NCBI GenBank assembly: GCA_963700885.1
Contig: CAVOZJ010000024.1
Span: forward strand, 176,661 to 240,660
Source: Anderseniella sp963700885
GTDB taxonomy: Bacteria; Pseudomonadota; Alphaproteobacteria; Rhizobiales; Aestuariivirgaceae
Reading direction: 5' to 3'
Length of the DNA stretch: 64,000 nucleotides
Below are positions 46,505 to 54,065 of this stretch, piece after piece. The notes beneath the pieces were generated by a model. The model had not been told where the DNA came from. It worked only from the letters and a program-made list of their open reading frames with translations, and searched no databases. Both the position numbers and the translations under genes were made by a program. Position 1 is the first letter of the stretch. Each line of letters starts with the position of its first letter.

Positions 46505-47680
46505 GTGTCACAGATATCCTGGCCTACCCGCAGTCTTGTGGAATTGATGACCTCATGGCGGCATGATTTCCACCAGAATCCGGAACTTGGATTTAACGAA
46601 CACCGCACGTCCAGAAAGGTGGCGGACCTGCTGGCGAGCTTCGGCCTGGAAGTTCATACAGGACTGGGCCAGACAGGCGTTGTCGGTGTGCTGCAGAAAG
46701 GCAACGGTACGAACAGTATCGGATTGCGGGCTGACATGGATGCCTTGCCGATACGTGAAACCACGGATGCTTCCTACCGTTCCTCAAACCCGGACGTCAT
46801 GCATGCGTGTGGTCATGATGGTCATACATCAATGCTGTTGGGGGCAGCAAAGCACCTGGCCGAGAACGGTGACTTCAACGGCCGTGCCGTGTTCATTTTT
46901 CAACCCAACGAAGAGCACGGCCTTGGTGCAGCAGCCATGCTCGAGGACGGACTGTTTGACAAGTTTGAGGTCGATGAAGTGCACGGCATGCACAATATTC
47001 CGGGCATGCCGGTTGGAACATTTGCAACCCGGCCAGGTGCCGTGACGGCGAGTGAAAGCCTGTTTGAAATTGAAATTTCCGCTCATGGAGGTCATGCGGC
47101 GTTGCCCCACATGGGAGTGGATGCCATCCTGGTCGGTTCTGAAATTGTTGGTGCATTGCAGACCATCGTTTCACGCAAACTTAACCCCAGCCTGAACGGA
47201 GTTGTATCGGTTACCGAGTTTGAAACCGACGGACGGCGCAATGTCTTGCCGGGCAAAGCCACGCTGCGCGGCGATGCCCGGGCATTGCATCCCGCCATCA
47301 ATCAGTCAATCGAGACGCATTTGCGCAAGATCGTGGACGGTGTGTGCATGGCCCATGGTGTAACGGCGGTTGTGTCATACGACACGATCTTTCCAGCTAC
47401 GATCAACGCTGCAGAGGCGGCAAAATCCGCGGTTCTGGCAGCCCAAATGCTTGCCGGCAAGGACGCAGTCGATGGTGATTGTCCCGCGAAACTGTTTTCT
47501 GAGGATTTTGCCCATTTGGCCGCTGCCCGTCCGGGGTGTTTCATGCTGATGGGCAATGGTGTCGAAGGCGCTCACGGCAGGCCGCTGCACTCTTCCGACT
47601 ATGATTTCAATGATGATGCACTGGCAGCGGGTTCTTCCTACTGGGTTAGCCTGGTTGAACAACAACTGGGAAAAAGGTGA
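46505..47680 (+). CDS. M20-family amidohydrolase (hippurate hydrolase-like)
   Basis: This 391-residue metallohydrolase starts at GTG 46505 (GGGGAGAATTGC upstream). The metal and catalytic blocks are present: GLRADMDALPI (near 73-83), MHACGHDGHTSMLLGAA (near 98-114) and FQPNEEHGLGAAAMLEDGLF (near 136-155). The dimerisation-domain HGGHAALPHMGVDAI is near 197. It removes acyl groups from N-acyl amino acids, peptides or related amides; the exact substrate is unknown. Only three bases separate it from the M24 gene, so they form an operon, divergent from cueR. Confidence 0.9.
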   Translation: MSQISWPTRSLVELMTSWRHDFHQNPELGFNEHRTSRKVADLLASFGLEVHTGLGQTGVVGVLQKGNGTNSIGLRADMDALPIRETTDASYRSSNPDVMHACGHDGHTSMLLGAAKHLAENGDFNGRAVFIFQPNEEHGLGAAAMLEDGLFDKFEVDEVHGMHNIPGMPVGTFATRPGAVTASESLFEIEISAHGGHAALPHMGVDAILVGSEIVGALQTIVSRKLNPSLNGVVSVTEFETDGRRNVLPGKATLRGDARALHPAINQSIETHLRKIVDGVCMAHGVTAVVSYDTIFPATINAAEAAKSAVLAAQMLAGKDAVDGDCPAKLFSEDFAHLAAARPGCFMLMGNGVEGAHGRPLHSSDYDFNDDALAAGSSYWVSLVEQQLGKR

Positions 47681-47683
47681 ACA

Positions 47684-48832
47684 ATGTTTGCACGGCGCAT
47701 GGAAACTTTGCGGGCGCGTCTTGGTGAGGCAGGCATCGACAGTGCCGTGATCACCGATGACGACAGCGTCTATTATTTCACCGGTTATTACGACTACCTG
47801 CACATGGATTTCGGGCGGCCGACCATTCTGGTTGTGCCACGTGATGGCCAAAGCCTGCTGATCACACCCAGTATGGAAAGGGACATGGCTGAGGCAGCCG
47901 CAAGGGTCGACCGGATAGCCGGGTGGAATGATGGTCACGGTAATGAGTGGCGCGAGCAGTTGCCCGTTGTACTGTCGGGCGAGGGCCGGATAGGCATCGA
48001 GCCGGACCAGATGCCTGCAATCGTGCGTCAGTATCTCAACAGCATTGCCGGCCTGGAACGGATTGTTGACGTAACACCGGTCATTGGAGGCATGCGCATG
48101 ATAAAGTCAGCGGAGGAACTCCAGCTGGCGCGGCATGCCGGTGAGGTCGCCATGGCAATGATGAGCGCCGGCCGGGCTGAAATAGGTGACGGGGTGCCGG
48201 AATTCGAGGTGGCCCTGGCAACATCTGCCGCAGGAACGCGCAAGGCCGCCGAACTGCTGGCGCGGCATTATGACGATGGCTGCATGTCGCCGAACACACA
48301 TTTCTTGCAGATCATGGCGTCGGGCAGGGAAATCACCAAGCCGCATCATCGCGCATCCACCCGTATCATGAGGCACGGTGAACCGGTCTTCCTGTGTTTT
48401 TGCGGCATGACCAATTTTCACCGCTTCAAACTCGGCTTCGACCGTACATTCTGGATAGGGGAGGTTGCCGACAGGAAGCAGGCGGAAATTTATGAAGTCG
48501 CGGTGGCAAGTCAGTCAGCAGCTCTTCGTGCCTTCCGTCCCGGCGTCACAGCGGAATCGGTTCACGCCGCCTATGCGGAGGTTATCCAGGATGCCGGTTA
48601 TGACTATCCGTTTCGCTGCGGCCGGGCGACCGGCTACAGTTTTCTGGAGAAACCGGAACTGGTATTTGGCGACAGGACGGTTCTGCAACCCGGCATGGTA
48701 TTGGCGGTGGACGGTTCTGTCAGTGTCGCAGGGTCGTTTCGCGCCCAGGTCGGCGACAGCTTCATTGTGACGGATGAAGGCTATGAGCAGATAACCGATC
48801 ATCCAAAGGCACTGGAAGACATGATCGTTTAG
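47684..48832 (+). CDS. Creatinase-fold M24 hydrolase without metal ligands (ectoine-hydrolase-like)
   Basis: This 382-residue pita-bread-fold protein has an N-terminal creatinase domain (MFARRMETLRARLGEAGIDSAVITDDDSVYYFTGY) and a catalytic domain in which the M24 metal ligands are largely lost: the usual D-x-G is replaced in LCFCGMTNFHRFKLGFDRTF, and the HGxG site in GRATGYSFLEKPEL. GMVLAVDGSVSVAGSF closes the site. The LCFCGM and GYSFLEKPEL blocks recall ectoine hydrolases (DoeA/EutD), from memory and unverified. It is paired with an M20 amidohydrolase, so a two-step breakdown of an N-acyl or cyclic compound is inferred. Confidence 0.75.
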   Translation: MFARRMETLRARLGEAGIDSAVITDDDSVYYFTGYYDYLHMDFGRPTILVVPRDGQSLLITPSMERDMAEAAARVDRIAGWNDGHGNEWREQLPVVLSGEGRIGIEPDQMPAIVRQYLNSIAGLERIVDVTPVIGGMRMIKSAEELQLARHAGEVAMAMMSAGRAEIGDGVPEFEVALATSAAGTRKAAELLARHYDDGCMSPNTHFLQIMASGREITKPHHRASTRIMRHGEPVFLCFCGMTNFHRFKLGFDRTFWIGEVADRKQAEIYEVAVASQSAALRAFRPGVTAESVHAAYAEVIQDAGYDYPFRCGRATGYSFLEKPELVFGDRTVLQPGMVLAVDGSVSVAGSFRAQVGDSFIVTDEGYEQITDHPKALEDMIV

Positions 48833-49019
48833 GACGGACCCTGTCAATGGTATCAGGGTTGCAGGCGTCTGCATCAGGAAGACCGTCAGCTGGATCTGTA
48901 ACTGCCCGGGGTTGATGATTGTCTGTTACCGTTTCGCCCAGTTTACCCGGCGCTGTTTCCCCGCTACAACAATTTGCAGCAACGGGAGTACAGGGCGCGG
49001 GAATTGCGCAGGGGTAGGA

Positions 49020-51026
49020 ATGTTCAAGAAAATACTGATCGCGAACCGCGGTGAGATTGCCTGCAGGGTGATGAAAACCGCGAAATTGATGGGTATAGCC
49101 ACCGTTGCGGTTTATTCCGATGCCGATGCCCGCGCCATGCACGTGGCGATGGCGGATGAGGCTGTTCATATTGGTCCCCCGGCAGCGGCTGAAAGCTATC
49201 TGGTTATCGAAAAAATCATTGATGCATGCAGGCAGACCGGTGCCGAGGCGGTTCATCCCGGTTACGGGTTTCTGTCGGAAAATTCAAAGTTTGCCCACGC
49301 TCTGAAAGACGCCGGAATCGTCTTTATCGGACCCAACCCGAAAGCCATCGAGGCGATGGGAGACAAGATCGAGTCCAAAAAATTCGCCAACGCTGCCAAG
49401 GTCAACACGGTTCCGGGCTACCTTGGTGAAATCCACGACCCCAAAGAGGCGGTCAGAATTGCAGATGACATCGGCTATCCGGTAATGATCAAGGCATCCG
49501 CCGGTGGTGGCGGCAAGGGCATGCGCATCGCGCATTCTGCCGATGAAGTGGAAGAGGGGTACAACTCGGCAAGATCAGAGGCCAGATCCTCGTTTGGTGA
49601 CGACAGGGTCTTCATCGAGAAGTTTATCGTCAATCCGCGTCATGTCGAAATTCAGGTGATGGGCGACAAGCATGGCAATGTCATTCATCTGGGTGAACGT
49701 GAGTGTTCCATCCAGCGCCGCAACCAGAAGGTTGTCGAGGAGGCCCCGTCACCGTTGCTGGACCAGAAAACCCGTGCAGAGATGGGAGCGCAGGCGGTCG
49801 CACTGGCCAGGGCCGTTGATTACGACACTGCCGGCACAGTCGAGTTTGTCGCCGGGCAGGACAAGTCGTTCTACTTCCTGGAAATGAACACACGCCTTCA
49901 GGTTGAACATCCGGTCACTGAACTGATCACCGGTATTGACCTTGTTGAACAGATGATCCGGTCGGCTTATGGCGAGAAACTGGCAATCAAACAGGCTGAC
50001 GTGAAACTCAATGGCTGGGCAGTTGAATGCCGGGTTTATGCAGAAGACCCGTATCGCGGTTTCCTGCCGTCAACCGGGCGTCTGACCAAATACCGGCCGC
50101 CGGCGGAAAGTCATGACGACGACACCGGTATAACCGTGCGCAATGATACAGGGGTCTATGAAGGAGGTGAAATATCGATTTTTTACGACCCGATGATTGC
50201 CAAACTGTGCACTCATGCCGCAGATCGAAGTTCTGCCATTTCTGCGATGTCGCAGGCACTGGACGGGTTTTACGTGGATGGCATCCAGCACAACATCCCG
50301 TTTGTTTCAGCCATCATGGCGCATCCGCGCTGGCAATCGGGCGAGTTATCCACCAGGTTCATTGCTGATGAATTTCCCGACGGTTTTCAGGGTGCGGAAC
50401 TGACTGAAGGTGTGACTTTCAACATCGCGACTGTTGCGGTGGTCTGCGATCATGTCTTGAACCAGCGCAAGCGTGAAATCTCCGGTCAGATGGGTGGAAG
50501 GCCGGTCAGGTTTTCCGCAAAACGTTGCGTCCGGGTGGCGGACGACTGGATTGATGCGGAAATTCTTGGTTGCGAAGGCAAGCTGTTCCGCCTGAACGTC
50601 GCTGACAGGGAAGCTGCGGTTGCTTGCCAGTGGTCACCGGGCGAGCCTGTGTGGCACGGGCAGATCAACGGTAATGCCTTGTCGGTACAGGTGCGACCCC
50701 TGATGAACGGGTTCCGGTTGTCGCACGGGGGCTCGGAAGTGAATGCCCACGTGTATACCGCCCGCGAGGCAGAACTCGTCAGGCTGATGCCGGTCAAGCT
50801 GCCGCCTGACACGTCAAAAAAACTGTTATGCCCAATGCCGGGCCTGGTGGTGTCGATAGACGTCAAACAGGGTCAGGAAGTGAAGGCCGGTGAGAAACTC
50901 GCGGTTGTGGAAGCCATGAAGATGGAAAACATCCTGCGCGCCGAACGCGACGGAACCGTGCAGGTAATTCATGCCGAGGCCGGCGCCAACCTGGCTGTGG
51001 ATGCGGTGATCATGGAGTTTGAGTAG
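49020..51026 (+). CDS. pccA: Acetyl/propionyl-CoA carboxylase alpha chain (biotin carboxylase + BCCP)
   Basis: This 668-residue protein has a biotin-carboxylase domain (MFKKILIANRGEIACRVMKTAK at the start; the glycine-rich ATP loop KASAGGGGKGMRIAH near 160; the FLEMNTRLQVEHPVTELITGIDLVE block near 285), the middle BT domain and a C-terminal biotin-carrier domain with the attachment motif VVEAMKMENILRAE (near 633-646). It carboxylates biotin for PccB (41038). The ATG at 49020 is used; a longer frame starting at 48912 lacks homology. It converges with lipB and overlaps it by 17 bases. Confidence 0.93.
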   Translation: MFKKILIANRGEIACRVMKTAKLMGIATVAVYSDADARAMHVAMADEAVHIGPPAAAESYLVIEKIIDACRQTGAEAVHPGYGFLSENSKFAHALKDAGIVFIGPNPKAIEAMGDKIESKKFANAAKVNTVPGYLGEIHDPKEAVRIADDIGYPVMIKASAGGGGKGMRIAHSADEVEEGYNSARSEARSSFGDDRVFIEKFIVNPRHVEIQVMGDKHGNVIHLGERECSIQRRNQKVVEEAPSPLLDQKTRAEMGAQAVALARAVDYDTAGTVEFVAGQDKSFYFLEMNTRLQVEHPVTELITGIDLVEQMIRSAYGEKLAIKQADVKLNGWAVECRVYAEDPYRGFLPSTGRLTKYRPPAESHDDDTGITVRNDTGVYEGGEISIFYDPMIAKLCTHAADRSSAISAMSQALDGFYVDGIQHNIPFVSAIMAHPRWQSGELSTRFIADEFPDGFQGAELTEGVTFNIATVAVVCDHVLNQRKREISGQMGGRPVRFSAKRCVRVADDWIDAEILGCEGKLFRLNVADREAAVACQWSPGEPVWHGQINGNALSVQVRPLMNGFRLSHGGSEVNAHVYTAREAELVRLMPVKLPPDTSKKLLCPMPGLVVSIDVKQGQEVKAGEKLAVVEAMKMENILRAERDGTVQVIHAEAGANLAVDAVIMEFE

Positions 51027-51717
51027 GACCGTAGGTATTCTCAAATTGCGTCCTTAGCGCTATGTCTACATCATGCATGCCGGCCGGCAGCCCAAGATCA
51101 ACAAGGCTGGTCACGCCATGGCCGGCAACGCCGCATGGAACTATGCCGGAGAAATGTTCCAGGTCCGGGTCTACATTCAGACTGATGCCGTGATAGGTCA
51201 CCCATTTGCGGACCCGTATGCCGATGGCGGCGATCTTGTCTTCGGCATTTTCACCTTTTTCCGGTCTGCGCACCCAGACGCCGACACGGTCCTCGCGCCG
51301 TTCGCCCCTGACATTGAATGCATCCAGAGTTGCAATGAGCCATGCTTCCAGTTGCGCCACGAAGCGCCGGACATCGTTTCCCCGCCTGTTCAGGTCGAGC
51401 ATGACATAGACCACCCGCTGACCGGGACCATGATAGGTGTACTGGCCACCGCGCCCGGTTCTGTGAACCGGAAAGCGGTCTGCGTCGACCAGGTCGGAAG
51501 TTTCTGCCGAGGTGCCGGCGGTGTAAAGCGCCGGGTGTTCCAGCAGCCAGACGAGTTCAGACGCCTGGCCTGCAGCAATTGCCGCCACCCGCGCCTCCAT
51601 GAAGGCTACTGCCGTCTGGTAGTCAACCAGGCCTTGTTCCACCCGCCATTCGACGACTGAATCCGGTGAGGGGGCAATGTAGCTGATGGCGAGCGCGTCT
51701 CGGCTTGTCTTCATCAA
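51010..51717 (-). CDS. lipB: Octanoyl-[ACP]-protein N-octanoyltransferase LipB
   Basis: This 235-residue enzyme moves the octanoyl group from ACP to lipoyl domains, the first step of lipoate synthesis. RTGRGGQYTYHGPGQRVVYVMLDL (near 87-110), the catalytic Lys161 (EDKIAAIGIRVRKWVTYHG) and the catalytic Cys195 (FSGIVPCGVAGHGVTSL) are all visible. A short N-terminal extension precedes the domain. Its 3' end overlaps the end of pccA on the opposite strand. Confidence 0.95.
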   Translation of the reverse strand: MMKTSRDALAISYIAPSPDSVVEWRVEQGLVDYQTAVAFMEARVAAIAAGQASELVWLLEHPALYTAGTSAETSDLVDADRFPVHRTGRGGQYTYHGPGQRVVYVMLDLNRRGNDVRRFVAQLEAWLIATLDAFNVRGERREDRVGVWVRRPEKGENAEDKIAAIGIRVRKWVTYHGISLNVDPDLEHFSGIVPCGVAGHGVTSLVDLGLPAGMHDVDIALRTQFENTYGPTQTP

Positions 51718-51828
51718 AGTGTCTTACGACAAATGCGGCCTGGTTCCAATGTCTCCTGTTTTGAGGACTTGATTTGACCGGTCGGCACTGTTAAACGCTG
51801 CATCCATGCTACCCAGCTAGTGCGATTT

Positions 51829-51915
51829 GCGGTCGTGGCGGAATTGGTAGACGCGCAGCGTTGAGGTCGCTGTGGGGTAACACCCGTGGAAGTTCGAGTC
51901 TTCTCGACCGCACCA
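51829..51915 (+). tRNA. tRNA-Leu (anticodon GAG)
   Basis: The 87-base gene includes CCA (51913-51915). The acceptor stem GCGGTCG pairs with CGACCGC. The D-loop region is GGCGGAATTGGTAGACGC, the anticodon stem-loop CAGCG-TTGAGGT-CGCTG gives anticodon GAG, the long variable arm is typical of class II tRNA, and the T arm is GAAG-TTCGAGTC-TTC. Its last 16 bases belong to the 19-bp duplicated sequence at the far end of the adjacent element. Confidence 0.95.
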
Positions 51916-51918
51916 GTC
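51900..51918 (+). repeat. Attachment-site repeat, tRNA-proximal (attL-like)
   Basis: CTTCTCGACCGCACCAGTC overlaps the tRNA-Leu 3' end and extends three bases past its CCA. It is an exact match to 53744-53762. The tRNA remains intact on this side, as expected when the element carries the tRNA end on integration. Confidence 0.8.
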
Positions 51919-51991
51919 CAAAGCTTACGTGATTGAAATACCTTGATTTACCGGCTCATTCACCGTGAGGTGATACAAAGAGGTGGTACAA

Positions 51992-52261
51992 ATGGGGCAT
52001 GGAAAGCTTAGGCCAAAACTCCCGTATCTCACGCAATCACGGCATGGTATTTTTAAGTACCGAAGGCCTGTTTCTGCTGCTCTACAAGCTTCCTGTGGGC
52101 TTGGAAAGGAGTTCATTCGGTCCTTGGGTACTAGAGACCCTAGAGAAGCGAAAAAACTCTGGGCCTTCGTCAACAGTGAATTTGAAAGGTGCATTGACCA
52201 GAGTGAGAATGCAGCTTGCGAGGGTTGTGGAAGGGCATTCACAGGCCCAGTGTTGAGCTAA
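51992..52261 (+). pseudogene. Truncated tyrosine-recombinase (phage integrase) N terminus
   Basis: The 89-residue frame MGHGKLRPKLPYLTQSRHGIFKYRRPV...EFIRSLGTRDPREAKKLWAFVNSEFER has the look of the N-terminal DNA-binding region of integrases that open RHGIFYFRRxVP (the DUF6538-type segment). Nothing of the catalytic domain (R..HxRH..Y) remains in the window. The last twenty residues (ENAACEGCGRAFTGPVLS) are not integrase-like and run into the 3' end of the convergent VPLPA-CTERM gene. It lies 74 bases after the tRNA, in the usual integrase position. Confidence 0.75.
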
Positions 52262-52830
52262 GCAGCAGCCATCCGTTTCCTGCGCCAGCCGAAGAACCCA
52301 AGCAGCGACAAGGCACCGCCTAGTAGCGAGAGTGCAGCCGGGAGGGGGACTGGGTTGATGCCTTCCCCGGTCGTGTTAAGAGAGTAGTACCTGTGCCCAT
52401 CATCATCCTCTGATAAAAATGGAACGACATACAAATTCAACTGCACTAGACCGTTCCCCTCTAACTTACCCGTTTCTGATGGGGTGAATAGGAGATCAAA
52501 CACGCACGATCCATTCGTTCCTGTTGGACCTCCTTGAGCAAGACAATTATTGGATTCACCCGATACATATTTGACCTGGTATCCATTCTTATCCCCGAAC
52601 GAAAAAAAAGGGCTCATTAATTTATTAAGTTGCTCTCCAGCTCCCAACGTCCAAGAGATCTCCCACCTTATTGTTTTGGTATCACCAATAACAACCTCGC
52701 CAAAGTCGAGGAGGCCTAAGAAGGGGTCTGTGTTAACGGAGGGGTCTGTATGGAAGGTGACCGCATGAGCAGACGTGGCCATGAGCGACATAGCAACCGC
52801 AGCAACCAATAACTTCAGCGTCTTCGGCAT
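52258..52830 (-). CDS. VPLPA-CTERM sorting-domain protein
   Basis: This 190-residue secreted protein begins with a signal peptide (MPKTLKLLVAAVAMSLMATSAHA, residues 1-23), has a beta-rich body (GDTKTIRWEISWTLGAGEQ, VFDLLFTPSETGKLEG, VQLNLYVVPFLSEDDDG) and ends with a VPLPA motif, a hydrophobic helix (SLLGGALSLLGFF) and the basic anchor WRRKR. That tripartite C terminus is the VPLPA-CTERM signal, a relative of PEP-CTERM, cleaved by an exosortase-type enzyme in the inner membrane. No exosortase gene is in the window. It is the only intact cargo of the element at tRNA-Leu. Confidence 0.85.
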   Translation of the reverse strand: MPKTLKLLVAAVAMSLMATSAHAVTFHTDPSVNTDPFLGLLDFGEVVIGDTKTIRWEISWTLGAGEQLNKLMSPFFSFGDKNGYQVKYVSGESNNCLAQGGPTGTNGSCVFDLLFTPSETGKLEGNGLVQLNLYVVPFLSEDDDGHRYYSLNTTGEGINPVPLPAALSLLGGALSLLGFFGWRRKRMAAA

Positions 52831-53019
52831 TTCTTTACTCTTCCAGAAATCGGACGTCAGTTCCGCATCATGTGAACACTTACGGTACCCAGCGCCACTT
52901 CTGGGAGATTGTTAAAAATGCAGTACTGAAATAAGTCTGGAAGCCTTACGAGGTAAAGTCAAGTCGGCCGTTGCCACCTGTTGCAGCGAAAAGACACAAT
53001 GTTGCCAATGTGGGGAGTT

Positions 53020-53220
53020 TCAGACCAGAGCAGCCTTCTTGCGTCTCCAGCCTATAATACCGAAGAAACCAAGGGCTGACATTAGTAGCGGAAGGGCTGC
53101 GGGGTACTCATTTAACCCACAACTAACCAGCGCACCAAGGTGACCCAAGCCACCGAGAGTTACCAACGCTCTGAAACCATTCACTGCTCGCCAAGGTCCA
53201 ACAACAACACCACTGGGACC
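53020..53220 (-). pseudogene. Remnant of a second VPLPA-CTERM-type protein
   Basis: The last 66 codons of a frame on the minus strand end EYPAALPLLMSALGFF, then GIIGWRRKKAALV and TGA (53020-53022). This is the same C-terminal design as the intact neighbour: a Pro-Ala-Ala-Leu motif, a hydrophobic span and WRRKK. There is no start, and the frame is closed upstream by TGA at 53221-53223. It is therefore the tail of a decayed paralogue. Another frame just upstream (EVPVVLLLDLGEQ) may be part of the same lost gene. Confidence 0.65.
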
Positions 53221-53530
53221 TCAATATCCAATATTGCCTGCGCTATCTTGTGGTTCAGTGGCGTTGCGAGAAACCCAAGACCGGCAATGTGATCCATTTG
53301 GCCCGGGAGTTCGTAAGAGGACAGTGGCAGTATGCGTAGTGCTCAGGTCAACCACCACTGTGAGCAGCGGACCGTGACCCCTGCAGGTCCTGATGCGCGT
53401 ACTGCCAGCCCCATGCAGTTTGAAGTGCAGCACTGGGAAGTGACGTGACTGTATCTGGTCAAGGCCAACTGCAGAAATTTTTGCAGAGCGAACACTGCTC
53501 GCCAGGGTCCAACAACAACTCCACAGGGGC
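53182..53530. repeat. Imperfect 38-bp direct repeat inside the element
   Basis: 53182-53219 and 53493-53530 both read CACTGCTCGCCARGGTCCAACAACAAC and continue for eleven more bases; 34 of 38 positions agree. On the minus strand each encodes LLLDxGEQ, followed by stop in one copy and by CSL in the other. They look like matching segments from two or more decayed copies of the VPLPA-CTERM gene family. Confidence 0.6.
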
Positions 53531-53743
53531 TTTAGCGGCTTTTTTGAAACGGTTTGATATTCAATTTCCGAGAGTATCTTTTGTTGCCTGGATGGGACCC
53601 GTTCAAAATGGGTTAGTCAGGGGTACCAAAAGGTGATACAAAATTGACCAATGTAGATCAGGGTACTCATTTGACTGCGTGGCAGTAACGTTAAAATTCC
53701 GGCGTTGTATCCATTGTGGAATAGCTCCCAGTGGCGTTCGCTA

Positions 53744-53762
53744 CTTCTCGACCGCACCAGTC
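53744..53762 (+). repeat. Attachment-site repeat, distal (attR-like)
   Basis: An exact 19-bp copy of the tRNA-Leu 3' end plus three flanking bases (CTTCTCGACCGCACCAGTC), with no tRNA around it. It marks the distal end of the element; the HlyD gene beyond it is therefore outside. Confidence 0.8.
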
Positions 53763-54065
53763 ATCCATTAAAGCAATTGTATTGCCATGTTTCACCTGCG
53801 TCATCGTTGGCAGAAGATACATGAGGGTACAACACATACGGTCTCAGACGTTCAACCTGATTCGACAAAGTACAGTATAGCCTGTTCGGGCCTGCTTCTA
53901 CGACGGGGCTATTCAAGCTCAACCTGAGAATACAATTGCGTGTTGGACGTGTAAAGAAACTCGACCGGAATGACCACAAAACCGCATAAATCATGGATTT
54001 GGAGGCTGGACTAGCTTATACAATCGATACGCACTGACTTGGTGAATTGACTAGAGCAGGTTGAA
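53763..54065. other. Intergenic region before the HlyD-family gene (303 bp)
   Basis: No gene or RNA is recognised. It is A+T-richer than its surroundings and probably holds the hlyD promoter; a TATACA stretch lies at about 54018, but no good -35 partner is seen. The sequence CTAGAGCAGGTTGAAATGG at its end starts like the intergenic repeats but does not continue as one. Confidence 0.4.

Larger units (their letters stand above)
51900..53762. mobile_element. Degenerate integrated element at tRNA-Leu
   Basis: The element is bounded by two direct 19-bp copies of CTTCTCGACCGCACCAGTC, at 51900-51918 (inside and just after the tRNA 3' end) and 53744-53762. It holds an integrase N-terminal fragment beside the tRNA and, as cargo, one intact VPLPA-CTERM protein and remnants of related genes. 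Pairs of GGTGRTACAAA-type 11-mers lie near both ends (51969-51992 and 53620-53642) and may be integrase arm sites. At 1.86 kb with a broken integrase, it is probably no longer self-mobile. Confidence 0.8.

Noticed and set aside
48912..49019. Upstream extension of PccA
   Set aside because: The 36 extra residues are Cys- and Arg-rich and unlike the family; the ATG at 49020 starts the conserved MFKKILIANRGEI.
53445..53636. Small plus-strand frame inside the element
   Set aside because: No ribosome site or likeness; it covers the antisense of the decayed VPLPA-CTERM segments.
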